This document shows positions 52,407-60,403 of a stretch of 64,000 nucleotides of DNA, one piece after another (position 1 is the first letter of the stretch; every line of letters begins with the position of its first letter). The stretch covers positions 1,380,001 to 1,444,000 of the forward strand of contig NZ_CP022413.2 in NCBI RefSeq assembly GCF_002222595.2, in the 5' to 3' direction. The notes beneath the pieces are model-generated. The model was not told the DNA's origin, made no database searches, and saw only the letters and a list, made by a program, of their open reading frames with translations. Origin of the DNA: Blautia hansenii DSM 20583. Lineage in GTDB: Bacteria > Bacillota > Clostridia > Lachnospirales > Lachnospiraceae. The position numbers and the translations under genes are program-made.

Positions 52407-53160
52407 GAAACAGTTGCAGACACTGCTGGAACAGGTAGCCAACGGAGGCGTGAAACCGGAGGAAGCATTGCTTCAGATTAAAACAGAGCCGTATAAAGAT
52501 ATGGGATTTGCAAAGCTGGATACGCACAGGGGTATTCGTCAGGGAATGGCAGAGGTGATTTACGGCGCAGGGAAGACAAAAGAACAGATTTTAAAAATTG
52601 CACAGGCAATGCTCACAGAACAAGAAAAAACAGTGCTGATTACCAGAATGAGTCAGGAAGCAGCTGATTATGTGAAGCAGTATTTAGATTTAAAATATGA
52701 CGAGATGTCACGTACCGGAAGAATTGGAAAAATTCCAACGCCGGACGGAGCAGGGAAAATCGTCATTGCCACAGGGGGAACCAGCGATATGCCTGTGGCT
52801 GAGGAGGCTGCGCTTACCGCAGAAATATACGGAAATGAGGTAATACGCCTCTATGATGTGGGAGTAGCGGGCATGCACCGTCTGATGGACCATGTAGAGG
52901 AAATCATGAGCGCAAGAGTGATTGTAGCCATTGCCGGTATGGAGGGAGCGCTGGCAAGCGTTATCGGAGGCATGGCAGACTGTCCGGTAATCGCAGTGCC
53001 TACCAGTGTGGGATACGGAGCGAATTTCGGCGGTTTATCAGCGCTGCTGTCCATGCTGAACTCCTGTGCCAGCGGCATCAGCGTGGTAAATATTGACAAT
53101 GGTTTTGGCGCAGGATATTTAGCCAGTATGATTAACCATTTGGACAGCAAGAAAAACTAA
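52399..53160 (+). CDS. larB: Nickel pincer cofactor biosynthesis protein LarB
   Basis: Carboxylates and hydrolyses nicotinic acid adenine dinucleotide to the pyridinium-biscarboxylate precursor of the nickel pincer cofactor of lactate racemase. The 253-residue protein ends with the PurE/AIR-carboxylase-like domain: IVIATGGTSDMPVAEEAA, DVGVAGMHRL, AIAGMEGALASVIGG and PTSVGYGANFGGLSALL. The N-terminal part (AKLDTHRGIRQGMAEVIYG) is typical LarB. Its ATG overlaps the upstream stop. larC and larE are not in this window, so the rest of the pathway must lie elsewhere or the upstream PP-loop protein substitutes. Confidence 0.92.
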   Translation: MDKKQLQTLLEQVANGGVKPEEALLQIKTEPYKDMGFAKLDTHRGIRQGMAEVIYGAGKTKEQILKIAQAMLTEQEKTVLITRMSQEAADYVKQYLDLKYDEMSRTGRIGKIPTPDGAGKIVIATGGTSDMPVAEEAALTAEIYGNEVIRLYDVGVAGMHRLMDHVEEIMSARVIVAIAGMEGALASVIGGMADCPVIAVPTSVGYGANFGGLSALLSMLNSCASGISVVNIDNGFGAGYLASMINHLDSKKN

Positions 53161-53171
53161 GGAGAAAGAAC

Positions 53172-53807
53172 ATGACAAAGCAGGAAAAAGCGTTAGAAGT
53201 CATTGAACGTTTGCGAAAGGAATATCCGGATGCCGGCTGCACACTGGATTATGACGATGCGTGGAAATTGCTGGTCAGTGTGCGTTTGGCTGCACAGTGT
53301 ACCGATGCCAGAGTAAATGTAGTTGTTGAGGATTTATATGCAAAATATCCCGATGTGAATGCTCTGGCAGAAGCGCCCGTAGAAGAAGTAGAGAAAATTG
53401 TACGTCCCTGTGGTTTGGGAAAAAGTAAAGCAAGAGATATTTGTGCCTGTATGAAGATTTTAAAAGAGGAATATCAAGGGAAAGTACCGGATGATTTTCA
53501 GGCTCTTTTAAAGCTTCCGGGAGTGGGAAGAAAGAGCGCAAACCTGATTATGGGGGATGTGTTCGGAAAACCCGCCATTGTAACCGATACGCATTGTATT
53601 CGCCTTGTAAACCGTATCGGATTGGTAGAAAATATCAAAGAGCCGAAAAAGGTAGAAATGGAATTATGGAAAATCATTCCTCCCGAAGAAGGAAGCGATT
53701 TCTGCCACCGCCTTGTATACCATGGCCGGGAAATATGCACTGCCAGAACAACACCTCATTGTGAGAGCTGCTGTCTGGCAGATATCTGTGAGAAAAACGG
53801 AATTTAA
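53172..53807 (+). CDS. nth: Endonuclease III
   Basis: DNA glycosylase/AP lyase that removes oxidised pyrimidines. The 211-residue protein has the helix-hairpin-helix LKLPGVGRKSANL with the catalytic Lys (K121), the catalytic Asp in VTDTHC (D139) and C-terminal cysteines ICTARTTPHCESCCLADIC for the 4Fe-4S cluster. The spacing between the first two cysteines is seven rather than the usual six residues. GGAGAAAGAAC precedes the ATG. It converges on the ABC uptake operon, overlapping its last gene by four bases. Confidence 0.93.
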   Translation: MTKQEKALEVIERLRKEYPDAGCTLDYDDAWKLLVSVRLAAQCTDARVNVVVEDLYAKYPDVNALAEAPVEEVEKIVRPCGLGKSKARDICACMKILKEEYQGKVPDDFQALLKLPGVGRKSANLIMGDVFGKPAIVTDTHCIRLVNRIGLVENIKEPKKVEMELWKIIPPEEGSDFCHRLVYHGREICTARTTPHCESCCLADICEKNGI

Positions 53808-54892
53808 AGAATTTCGTCAAGCTGTTCTTCTGTCAATTCGATATGGTAAAAGAGCTGATAAAATTCAGTTACTTCTTTTCGTATGTCTTCGGTATAGACT
53901 TCCGGATAGACAATGCTTCCAAGCCACGGAATACCGATAAAACGATTAACAGAAGGAGGATTGTTGATATAGCTGTATGGAATATCGGGAATTTGATAAA
54001 CCTGATTATTCTTTACAGCTTCTAAATCCTGCCATGCAGGGTCCTTTAAAAGCTTTTCATAAAGTTCTTTTGTGTCTGCCAAAACAATGTCAGGGTTCCA
54101 AAGGAAAATCTGCTCTAAGGAAACTTCACTTCCGCCGCCCGTAGAGGCTGCGTCAACTCTTGCAGCATTCACAGCGCCGATTTGTTCCACAATATCTCCG
54201 TGAATAGAGCCGGAAGCATTGGTATTTAAGCCTTCATTTCCGGAAGCCAGATAAATGGCTTTTTTTTCATCCTCCGGTATGGAGGCTGCCTTTTTGGAGG
54301 TATCTTCTAAAAGTTCCTTGCAATATTCTGCAAGCTCTTCACATTCTTTTGTATTGCCCAGTAATTCGCCCAGCTTTGTATAAGCGCTTTCCATGGTAGG
54401 CAGAGTGGCTTCAATAAAGACAACAGGAATACCAAGCTGTTCACTTAAAGAGTCTAGCTCTTCTCCTATATTTTCCTTTGGTTCTCCGATATCAATGACA
54501 AGCTCAGGAGAAGCTGCCAAAAGAGCTTCCATATTCAGATTGGCATTTTTCCCGTAAAACTGACCGAAAACAGGGAGGAAATAATAACTGTCGTCAATAT
54601 ATCCTTTTGCTGTTTCGGGAAATTCTCTGGCAAGACCACAGAGCAAATCCGGCGCTGCGGTATATAAGACCAACTGCGCCACAGGACCGGAGGGCGCAAT
54701 TTTTTTCAATTCCTTTGGAATGGTTACGGTTCTTCCGACAGAGTCAGTAAAGGTACGTGTTTCTTCTGTTTCGGTGTTTTCTTGTGTCTGCACTTCTTTT
54801 ACCGGCTCTTTTGCAGGTTCTTCTTTTGCACAGCCGGTAAGACTAAAAAGCAGTGATACAGACAATAAAATAGTAAATAGTTTCTTTTTCAT
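53804..54892 (-). CDS. Fe-siderophore/cobalamin-type ABC substrate-binding lipoprotein
   Basis: A 362-residue FecB/BtuF-like binding protein. The signal peptide MKKKLFTILLSVSLLFSLTGC ends in the lipobox LTGC. The mature part shows two lobes, TRTFTDSVGRTVTIPKELKKIAPSGP and LNMEALLAASPELVIDIG, then NPDIVLADTKELYE. ATG 54892 follows GGAGGAATTT; the frame stays open upstream to 54940 but lacks a better start. Last gene of a minus-strand operon with its ATPase and permease. Ligand is unknown: iron chelate, heme or corrinoid are all possible. Confidence 0.92.
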   Translation of the reverse strand: MKKKLFTILLSVSLLFSLTGCAKEEPAKEPVKEVQTQENTETEETRTFTDSVGRTVTIPKELKKIAPSGPVAQLVLYTAAPDLLCGLAREFPETAKGYIDDSYYFLPVFGQFYGKNANLNMEALLAASPELVIDIGEPKENIGEELDSLSEQLGIPVVFIEATLPTMESAYTKLGELLGNTKECEELAEYCKELLEDTSKKAASIPEDEKKAIYLASGNEGLNTNASGSIHGDIVEQIGAVNAARVDAASTGGGSEVSLEQIFLWNPDIVLADTKELYEKLLKDPAWQDLEAVKNNQVYQIPDIPYSYINNPPSVNRFIGIPWLGSIVYPEVYTEDIRKEVTEFYQLFYHIELTEEQLDEIL

Positions 54893-54921
54893 AAATTCCT
54901 CCATAAGTATAAATTTTAAAA

Positions 54922-55692
54922 TCAGATTTTCGGAATGCACACAGGCTGCGGAACATCAGAAGAAGTATAAAGCTGTATGGGAATATTGTATATTTCTTCT
55001 AATAGAGAGGCTGTGAGTACTTCCTGCGGTTTTCCCGGTGTCATAGCAGTTCCATTATGTAAAACAAGCACCTTGTCTGCAAAAAGAAAAGCATGTTCCG
55101 GATTATGAGTGGAAAGCAGAACAAGATATCCAAGTGCAGAAAGCTGTTTTAACTTCTTTAAAAGACGGATTTGATTTCCATAGTCCAAATTTGAGCATGG
55201 CTCATCCATAATGAGGATTGGCGCTTTTTGAGCAAGGGCTCTGGCAATCAAAACCATTTGTTGTTCCCCGCCGCTTAAATGGGAAAAAGAGCGGGAAGCG
55301 TATTTTTCCATACCCATAAGGTGAAGCGCCTCCATGGCAGCTTCTTTTTGCGCCTCCTTTGGTGTGGAAAAGGGAGAAAGGCTGGCAGCAGTTCCCATGA
55401 GAACCGTATCAAATACGGAAAAAGGAAAGCTCTGCTTATGCAGCTGGGGAATATAGGCAATGGATTTTGCCAGCTCTTTTTCCTTTAAAGCTTTTACATT
55501 CTGTCCGTCAAGAGAAATCATTCCTGTATAATTTTTTTGCAGATTTAAAATACATTGAAACAAGGTGCTTTTTCCGGCACCGTTTTTTCCCAATACACAC
55601 ACAAAGCTTCCTGTATCAAGAGAAAAATCAAGGTCTCTTAACAAGGGAGCTGCTTGGTAGGAAAAATATAGAGAATGTACGGATAAATTCAA
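54922..55692 (-). CDS. FecE/BtuD-type ABC transporter ATPase
   Basis: A 256-residue ATPase. Walker A is LGKNGAGKST, the signature is LSGGEQQMVLIARAL, Walker B is ILIMDEPCSNLD and the H loop is LSTHNPEHA. The start is a TTG (55692) preceded by AAGAGGTGAT. It lies 11 bp downstream of the permease gene. The Q loop YIPQLHKQSFPFSVFDTVLMG is typical of iron-chelate importers. Confidence 0.93.
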   Translation of the reverse strand: MNLSVHSLYFSYQAAPLLRDLDFSLDTGSFVCVLGKNGAGKSTLFQCILNLQKNYTGMISLDGQNVKALKEKELAKSIAYIPQLHKQSFPFSVFDTVLMGTAASLSPFSTPKEAQKEAAMEALHLMGMEKYASRSFSHLSGGEQQMVLIARALAQKAPILIMDEPCSNLDYGNQIRLLKKLKQLSALGYLVLLSTHNPEHAFLFADKVLVLHNGTAMTPGKPQEVLTASLLEEIYNIPIQLYTSSDVPQPVCIPKI

Positions 55693-55703
55693 ATCATCAC
55701 CTC

Positions 55704-56714
55704 TTAAAAATTACTTTCTTTCTTCAAAATCAGATACAAAAAGATAGGCACACCTACAAAGGCAGTTAAAATTCCAATAGGAATTTCATTGGTAGATAAA
55801 AGTCTGGCACAATTATCGGTTACCACAAGGAAGCTTCCTCCTAACAGGAAAGAAGCAGGCAAAAGCTTCTGATAATCGTTTCCTACCAAAATTCTTCCGA
55901 TATGAGGAATAATCAGTCCAATCCAGCCAATCATGCCGCTTACGGATACTGCTGCTGCGGTAATGAGCGTAGCACAGAAGATAACAAGAAACCTCACTTT
56001 TTGAATAGAAACGCCCATACATCTTGCTTCCTCATCACCTAAGGTGGCAATATTCATCTGCCAGCGGAAAAGATAGAGGGGAATAAGTCCCAAAATAATC
56101 AAAGGCGCTGCAAAAAGAACATCGTCGGGACGAATGGATGCAAGGCTTCCCATCAGCCAGTAAGTAATGACAGGCAGAACATTATCTGTATCAGCCACCA
56201 GCTTCACCAAAGAAATAGAGGAGGAAAACAGGGAGCTGATTAAAATGCCTGCCAATACCAGAGCAAGGGTGGGATTGCTTTTTACTCTTCGGCTAATCAA
56301 ATAAACAACAAGCACTGCCAAAAGCCCAAAGAAAAGTGCGGTGGCTGAAACTGCCTGATAGCTAAAGCCTAATAAAAGTCCTAAAGCAGCGCCAAAGCCT
56401 GTTCCGGAAGAAACCCCAAGCACATCGGGAGATACCAGAGGATTTTGAAACATTCCCTGATATACCGCTCCGGCGCAGGACAAGCCTCCGCCTATCAGCA
56501 CTGCCATAAATACTCTGGGAAGTCGTATCTGAAAAAGAACCGTTTCCAACTGAGCTTCCCAAGTAGGTGAAATCGGAAAAATTTTGGAAAGCAGAATTTT
56601 TACCAATTCCAAAGGGGAAATGGGATAGCGTCCCAGAAGAAAAGAAGAAAAAAAGCAAACAAAAAATAACAGAGTGAACCATAAAATCCAATGCTTTTGT
56701 TTTTTCTTTTTCAT
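55704..56714 (-). CDS. FecCD-family ABC permease
   Basis: A 336-residue importer permease with about ten helices, as in BtuC/FhuB. Family motifs are LPRVFMAVLIGGGLSCAGAVYQGMFQNPLVSPDVLGVSSG and, near the end, GWIGLIIPHIGRILVGNDYQKLLPASFLLGG, which includes the coupling helix. ATG 56714 is preceded by TGAGG. It overlaps the NTPase gene by four bases. Only one permease gene is present, so the transporter is a homodimer. Confidence 0.95.
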   Translation of the reverse strand: MKKKKQKHWILWFTLLFFVCFFSSFLLGRYPISPLELVKILLSKIFPISPTWEAQLETVLFQIRLPRVFMAVLIGGGLSCAGAVYQGMFQNPLVSPDVLGVSSGTGFGAALGLLLGFSYQAVSATALFFGLLAVLVVYLISRRVKSNPTLALVLAGILISSLFSSSISLVKLVADTDNVLPVITYWLMGSLASIRPDDVLFAAPLIILGLIPLYLFRWQMNIATLGDEEARCMGVSIQKVRFLVIFCATLITAAAVSVSGMIGWIGLIIPHIGRILVGNDYQKLLPASFLLGGSFLVVTDNCARLLSTNEIPIGILTAFVGVPIFLYLILKKESNF

Positions 56715-57301
56715 GTGCAAACCTCAGTTTTTATAAAATTTTTTAAGGCAAGCTTTACTTCTTCCCGATTAAACGCTGTCAATTCTACAATGACGCTGTG
56801 AAACTGCTGTGTCATATCCTTGTGCAGCTCTTGAAGCTTTATGGCTTCCTGCTTTTTCATTTCAACTCTTGTCATCATAGAAGTCAGATTTTGAGGACTT
56901 TTTATGACACCTACACAGCAGACATCGCTTTCTAGCAAAGCGTAGAGAGCATTTAAAAATTCGGGAACGAGAAGCTCTGTTCCTCCAATTTCGTCCAGAC
57001 ATTTTAACGGTGTCTTTTCATTTAACAGTGTAATTGCAGTTGTCTGAAAAACATGTAAATCTTTTTGCCAGCCTGTGTCCGATTTTTTTATGAACAAATC
57101 GGATGCTTCTGCCTGATATGTGGCAGTAAGAGGATGTTTGCTGCTCCAGGGAAGAAGACGAAAGCCTCCGGTAGTACCATCGGGAAGAAGCTGTCTTTGA
57201 GCAAAAAAACCGGATATAGGAAATTCCATTTCCTGTAAAACCTCCATAAGAAGGGTGGATTTCCCTATACCGGAAGTTCCCGTGAGAAAAAAATGGTGCA
57301 T
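56711..57301 (-). CDS. Nucleoside-triphosphatase, THEP1-like
   Basis: A 196-residue P-loop NTPase. Walker A is TGTSGIGKST at the N-terminus, followed by ISGFFAQRQLLPDGTTGGFRLL (typical of THEP1: a G-F-R-x stretch), and Walker B is CLDEIGGTELLV. Such enzymes hydrolyse nucleotides in vitro; the physiological role is unknown. It is translationally coupled to the FecCD permease (four-base overlap), suggesting a role connected with the imported ligand, perhaps its processing or assembly. Confidence 0.85.
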   Translation of the reverse strand: MHHFFLTGTSGIGKSTLLMEVLQEMEFPISGFFAQRQLLPDGTTGGFRLLPWSSKHPLTATYQAEASDLFIKKSDTGWQKDLHVFQTTAITLLNEKTPLKCLDEIGGTELLVPEFLNALYALLESDVCCVGVIKSPQNLTSMMTRVEMKKQEAIKLQELHKDMTQQFHSVIVELTAFNREEVKLALKNFIKTEVCT

Positions 57302-57328
57302 GTGAAATACCTGCCTTTATCGTCTCGT

Positions 57329-57838
57329 TTATTTTAAATAGGTAACCTTGGAAGGCTCAAAAAATCCTCGTGCATCCGGATTTTGCTCCGGTTTCCCCAC
57401 AGCAACCACAGCCAGAGGGATACTTGTAACCTGAAGCAGCTTCTGTAATTTTTCTACTCTATCCATTACAGGATAAAATCCGCACCAGCAAGTGCCGTAT
57501 CCTAAATCCGTTGCCTGAAGGAGCAGATTTTCAATGGCAGCTCCGCAATCCTGCGGCCAAAAAGCATTGCAAATATTTTCCTGCAAGTCAGGTCTTCCAC
57601 ATACTACAATGGCAAGGCTGGCAGTGTGTAACATGGAAGTATGAGGGCTGATTTCAATAATCTGTTCTTTTATCTTGGGATTTTCAACTACAACAAATTC
57701 CCATGGTCTTGTGTTGCAGGCGCTGGGCGCCATCATGGCAGCTTCCAACATGGTTTCAATATCTTTTTGAGGAATAGCAAAATTTTCTTTATACTTTCGA
57801 ATGCTTCTGCGTGCACGAATAACTTCTGATGTATTCAT
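57329..57838 (-). CDS. Nitroreductase-family flavoprotein
   Basis: A 169-residue FMN protein. It starts MNTSEVIRARRSIRKYKEN, the RRSxR FMN-binding motif, then MMAPSACNTRPWEFVVVEN, and ends with GFYPVMDRVEKLQKLL and LAVVAVGKPEQN. It reduces nitro groups, quinones or flavins, or may act on an imported metal complex. It is first in the minus-strand operon with the NTPase and FecBCD genes. AAAGGAG precedes the ATG, with a TATAAT-like box near 57871-57876 on the minus strand. Confidence 0.92.
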   Translation of the reverse strand: MNTSEVIRARRSIRKYKENFAIPQKDIETMLEAAMMAPSACNTRPWEFVVVENPKIKEQIIEISPHTSMLHTASLAIVVCGRPDLQENICNAFWPQDCGAAIENLLLQATDLGYGTCWCGFYPVMDRVEKLQKLLQVTSIPLAVVAVGKPEQNPDARGFFEPSKVTYLK

Positions 57839-57990
57839 AATTTAAAACTCCTTTCTTTTTTCTATCCTATTATAAAGCTTTTTGGAAAGGAAATAAATCT
57901 ATTTTAGAAATTTATTACTAATTTACTACCATGGCAAGAAGAACGGTAAGGCAAAGATAAAAAAATATTCTGACAGATAACAGGAAAATA

Positions 57991-58019
57991 ATGACTATTC
58001 AATTTTCTTATGGTATACT
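57991..58019 (+). promoter_or_regulatory. Possible promoter of the small-gene string
   Basis: ATGACT at 57991-57996 and TATACT at 58014-58019 with 17-bp spacing, 48 bp upstream of the mini-gene at 58068. The -35 is weak. Confidence 0.35.
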
Positions 58020-58067
58020 AAAAAATAATAATAGACAAATTTAGAAGTCGTAAGAAGGTGAAATACG

Positions 58068-58238
58068 ATGTGGAAATATTTAGCTCCAGTCATTGTGGGG
58101 GTTATTGTAGCACTGTTTTCAGAAGATATAGATAAGATGTTTAACGGGAATAAAAAACTAAAGAAAGTTATATTAGTATTTTGTGGTGGTGTAATTATTA
58201 TTTGTATGATATCTGCGGTTCTTTCTGTTTTGAACTGA
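58068..58238 (+). CDS. Small two-helix membrane protein
   Basis: A 56-residue ORF: MWKYLAPVIVGVIVALFSED, then a Lys/Asn-rich loop (KMFNGNKKLKK) and VILVFCGGVIIICMISAVL. AGAAGGTG lies nine bases before the ATG. Two helices with a positively charged loop between them look like a real hairpin membrane peptide, and the good ribosome site supports expression. No family is recognised; small membrane peptides of this kind can be toxins or regulators, which is speculation here. Confidence 0.6.
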   Translation: MWKYLAPVIVGVIVALFSEDIDKMFNGNKKLKKVILVFCGGVIIICMISAVLSVLN

Positions 58239-58284
58239 TAGCATCCGGTAACAAGAAAAGAGGAAATTGTGGAGGTGCAAGGTT

Positions 58285-58485
58285 ATGAAAAAATATGAAT
58301 ACAAATTTGTTGAAGTAAAGAAACAAATGGGTTTAGCAGGCATTACATTTGAAGAATGTAAAAAAGTAATAATTTCAGAAGCAGAATGCGGCTGGCGATT
58401 GAAACAAATTGTTACGCCAATCAACGAGAAATCAGGGGTTAATACTCCTGTTTGTTATCAAATTATTTTTGAAAGAGAAGTATAA
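58285..58485 (+). CDS. Small DUF4177-like protein
   Basis: A 66-residue protein starting MKKYEYKFVEVKKQMGLAGI and ending CYQIIFEREV, with the central helix CKKVIISEAECGWRLKQIVT. This is the DUF4177 pattern (YEYK strand, helix ending in G-W-x-L, final strand), the same type as the protein at 32809-33015. TGGAGGTG precedes the ATG at 58285; the frame is open from 58267. The function is unknown. Confidence 0.8.
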   Translation: MKKYEYKFVEVKKQMGLAGITFEECKKVIISEAECGWRLKQIVTPINEKSGVNTPVCYQIIFEREV

Positions 58486-58512
58486 ATTAGAAGTTGTGGG
58501 AGAGAACAAGAT

Positions 58513-58977
58513 ATGAATTTAACATATAAGAGAGCAACGCTTGAAGATATAGATATATTGACAGAAACAAGAATAGAGGTGTTAAGAGCAGCTAATAAAC
58601 TTTCTGCCGATACTGATATGAGTGAAGTTGAAAGACAATCTTATAATTATTATCAAAAAGCGCTTTGTGATGGCTCTCATATTGCATATTTGGCTTTTGA
58701 TGAAAATCATTTTGTAGGGGCTGGTGGTGTTAGTTTCTTTCAAGTAATGCCGACTTACCACAATCCAAGTGGAAACAAGGCTTATATCATGAATATGTAT
58801 ACTAATCCTGAATATAGAAGACTGGGAATTGCTTATAAAACATTAGATATGCTGATTAGAGATACTAAAGGCAAGGGGATTACAGCTATTTCATTAGAAG
58901 CAACTGATATGGGGCGACCATTGTATGAAAAGTATGGATTTGTAAAAAAGAATGATGAAATGGAATTACCAGAGTGA
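58513..58977 (+). CDS. GNAT-family N-acetyltransferase
   Basis: A 154-residue acetyltransferase. The acetyl-CoA-binding motif is YTNPEYRRLGIAYKTLDML (R/Q-x-x-G-x-A form), followed by ISLEATDMGRPLYEKYGFVK, the final GNAT strand. The N-terminus LTYKRATLEDIDILTETRI is typical. It acts on an unknown amine or amide. It is followed by the first copy of an imperfect repeat. Confidence 0.9.
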   Translation: MNLTYKRATLEDIDILTETRIEVLRAANKLSADTDMSEVERQSYNYYQKALCDGSHIAYLAFDENHFVGAGGVSFFQVMPTYHNPSGNKAYIMNMYTNPEYRRLGIAYKTLDMLIRDTKGKGITAISLEATDMGRPLYEKYGFVKKNDEMELPE

Positions 58978-58978
58978 T

Positions 58979-59019
58979 AAATCCCAGTTTGTAGTGCAGT
59001 AAATTATGATTTGGAGGTG
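58979..59019 (+). repeat. Imperfect direct repeat, copy 1
   Basis: The segment resembles 59175-59217: both have CCCA, TTTGTAGTG, an AGT-AATT block, TGA and a closing GAGGTG that is the ribosome site of the next gene. The two copies frame the mini-gene at 59025-59189. Confidence 0.6.
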
Positions 59020-59024
59020 CATAT

Positions 59025-59189
59025 ATGAAATGTCCATATTGTAATGAAGATATGGCAAAAGGATATATACAGTGCAGAGATGGTGTTAATTGGACAGAGA
59101 AAAAACAATTCATTGCTGCTTTGTCTGCATTGGGAAAAGGAAGAACATCGCTTGCGAATGGGGGTGCTGAAAATAAACCCAATTTGTAG
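59025..59189 (+). CDS. Truncated small zinc-ribbon-like protein (PF20097-type)
   Basis: A 54-residue ORF: MKCPYCNEDMAKGYIQCRDG, NWTEKKQFIAALSALGKGR and a short tail. The CPYC knuckle plus GYIQ and W-T-E resemble the small DUF6487/PF20097 proteins of Clostridia, which normally end with a second CxxC (such as C-H-H-C-K-K). That second knuckle is missing because the frame ends at TAG in the repeat. So it is probably a 3'-truncated gene or a minimal version. TTGGAGGTG precedes the ATG. Confidence 0.6.
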   Translation: MKCPYCNEDMAKGYIQCRDGVNWTEKKQFIAALSALGKGRTSLANGGAENKPNL

Positions 59190-59217
59190 TGTAGTGAATT
59201 TTGAATTTAACGAGGTG
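59175..59217 (+). repeat. Imperfect direct repeat, copy 2
   Basis: Second copy of the element at 58979-59019, overlapping the end of the PF20097-type gene and supplying the GAGGTG before the HIT gene. By eye about 34 of 40 aligned bases agree. Confidence 0.6.
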
Positions 59218-59224
59218 AATAAAT

Positions 59225-59683
59225 ATGTGTATCATCTGTGATAGAATTAAAATGATTAAGGATGGTGTTAATCCTTATTTTGTGAAAGAATTATCAACGG
59301 GATATGTTGTTATAGGAGATAATCAGCATTTTAAAGGCTATACATTATTTCTCAGTAAAGTTCATAAAACAGAATTATTCGACTTAGATTTTTCAACAAA
59401 AATGAAATTTTTAGAAGAAATGTCTGTTGTTGCAGAAGCAGTTTCAAAAGCATTTAAAGCAGATAAAATAAATTATGAATTGCTGGGTAATGGAGATACA
59501 CATCTTCATTGGCATTTGTTTCCGAGAAAAGCAGGCGATATCGAGAATTATGGGAACAACGGGAAAGGTCCTGTTTGGTGGTATCCAATGGAAAAAATGT
59601 ACGATGACAGTAATCGCCCTTCTCATAAGGAATTAGAAGAAATGAAATCAAAACTATTATTTGAGTTGGATAAGTTAATATAA
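59225..59683 (+). CDS. HIT-family nucleotide hydrolase
   Basis: A 152-residue histidine-triad protein. The HIT motif is HLHWHLFPR with H93, H95 and H97, and a CxxC (MCIICDR) at the N-terminus could bind zinc. Upstream strands GYVVIGDNQHFKGYTLFLSKVH and KINYELLGNGDTHLH are typical of the HINT/Fhit-like family that hydrolyses nucleotide monophosphate esters. GAGGTG (part of the repeat) is the ribosome site. A hairpin follows. Confidence 0.93.
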   Translation: MCIICDRIKMIKDGVNPYFVKELSTGYVVIGDNQHFKGYTLFLSKVHKTELFDLDFSTKMKFLEEMSVVAEAVSKAFKADKINYELLGNGDTHLHWHLFPRKAGDIENYGNNGKGPVWWYPMEKMYDDSNRPSHKELEEMKSKLLFELDKLI

Positions 59684-59697
59684 AATAATTTTCGGTA

Positions 59698-59741
59698 GGA
59701 AGCCTCCCTGCTTAGAGGAGACTTCCTGCGGCAGCCTTTTT
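59698..59741. terminator. Hairpin between convergent HIT and GNAT genes
   Basis: GGAAGCCTCC near 59698 and GGAGACTTCC ending near 59726 pair around a nine-base loop, and GCAGCCTTTTT follows on the plus strand. Probably a shared terminator. Confidence 0.5.
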
Positions 59742-60357
59742 AGATTTCACAATCATAAATAAAAAATGTCATTTTTGAGCGCTGCTGATTAACAGTAAAA
59801 ATATGCTCTTTTTCACATCTTCGTACCATTCCCTGATGTTCATAAAAACCGTAGTTGCAGCTGGTATCGGTATAGAGATAAAAGCTGTCTAAATGCTCCT
59901 TCTTAAGATATTGGAGAAATCGCTGGTATAATTGTTTCCCCACGCCTTTCCCCCGGCAGTCAGGACTAATGACGAAAAGCGCCAGCTCTGCGGGATAAGG
60001 TCTGCATGTGGCAAGTAATTCCTTATCAATACCATTTACACTGCCAAAAATTTCGGAGGCATTTCGCCCTTCTTTTGTCAGGTAAAGGGAGATGAGAGAA
60101 CAAATTTGTTTCCATCTGTATGAAATAGGGCATTTATGAACGGCAATATTTTTTCCAAGAATAATTCCCACAGGTTTGCCGTTTTCCACAGCTACCTGAG
60201 AAAAGGTTTGATTGGCAAGACAACTGCTCAGAAATACTCTGGCAAGCTTTTGGGCTGTTTTTGGACTGGCAAATTTATCATAATTCCAAGTTTGGCGAAT
60301 AATCCCTTCCAATGCAGGGATGTCTTCTTTTCTGAATTCTCTAAATTCCATTTTCAT
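59740..60357 (-). CDS. GNAT-family N-acetyltransferase
   Basis: A protein of about 205 residues. The acetyl-CoA loop is ALFVISPDCRGKGVGKQLYQRFL (R/Q-x-x-G-x-G/A), preceded by strands of the fold and followed by FYLYTDTSCNYGFYEHQGMVRRCE. N-terminal LEGIIRQTWNYDKFASPKTAQKLARVF is less usual. I use ATG 60357 (MKMEFREF); ATG 60375, 60360 and 60351 are also in frame near AGGAAGG, so the start is uncertain. It is divergent from the MerR gene. Confidence 0.85.
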   Translation of the reverse strand: MKMEFREFRKEDIPALEGIIRQTWNYDKFASPKTAQKLARVFLSSCLANQTFSQVAVENGKPVGIILGKNIAVHKCPISYRWKQICSLISLYLTKEGRNASEIFGSVNGIDKELLATCRPYPAELALFVISPDCRGKGVGKQLYQRFLQYLKKEHLDSFYLYTDTSCNYGFYEHQGMVRRCEKEHIFTVNQQRSKMTFFIYDCEI

Positions 60358-60403
60358 CATCCTTCCTGTTTCCATAAAGTTTTTTGTTTTTTTCTTTGCT
60401 GTA

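Noticed and set aside
57839..58067. Cobalamin or other riboswitch ahead of the uptake operon
   Set aside because: The region is AT-rich with no recognisable riboswitch core; only weak promoter-like boxes.
58979..59217. Integron attC sites
   Set aside because: The repeats lack the GTTRRRY-type core and no integrase gene is in the window; kept only as an unexplained repeat.
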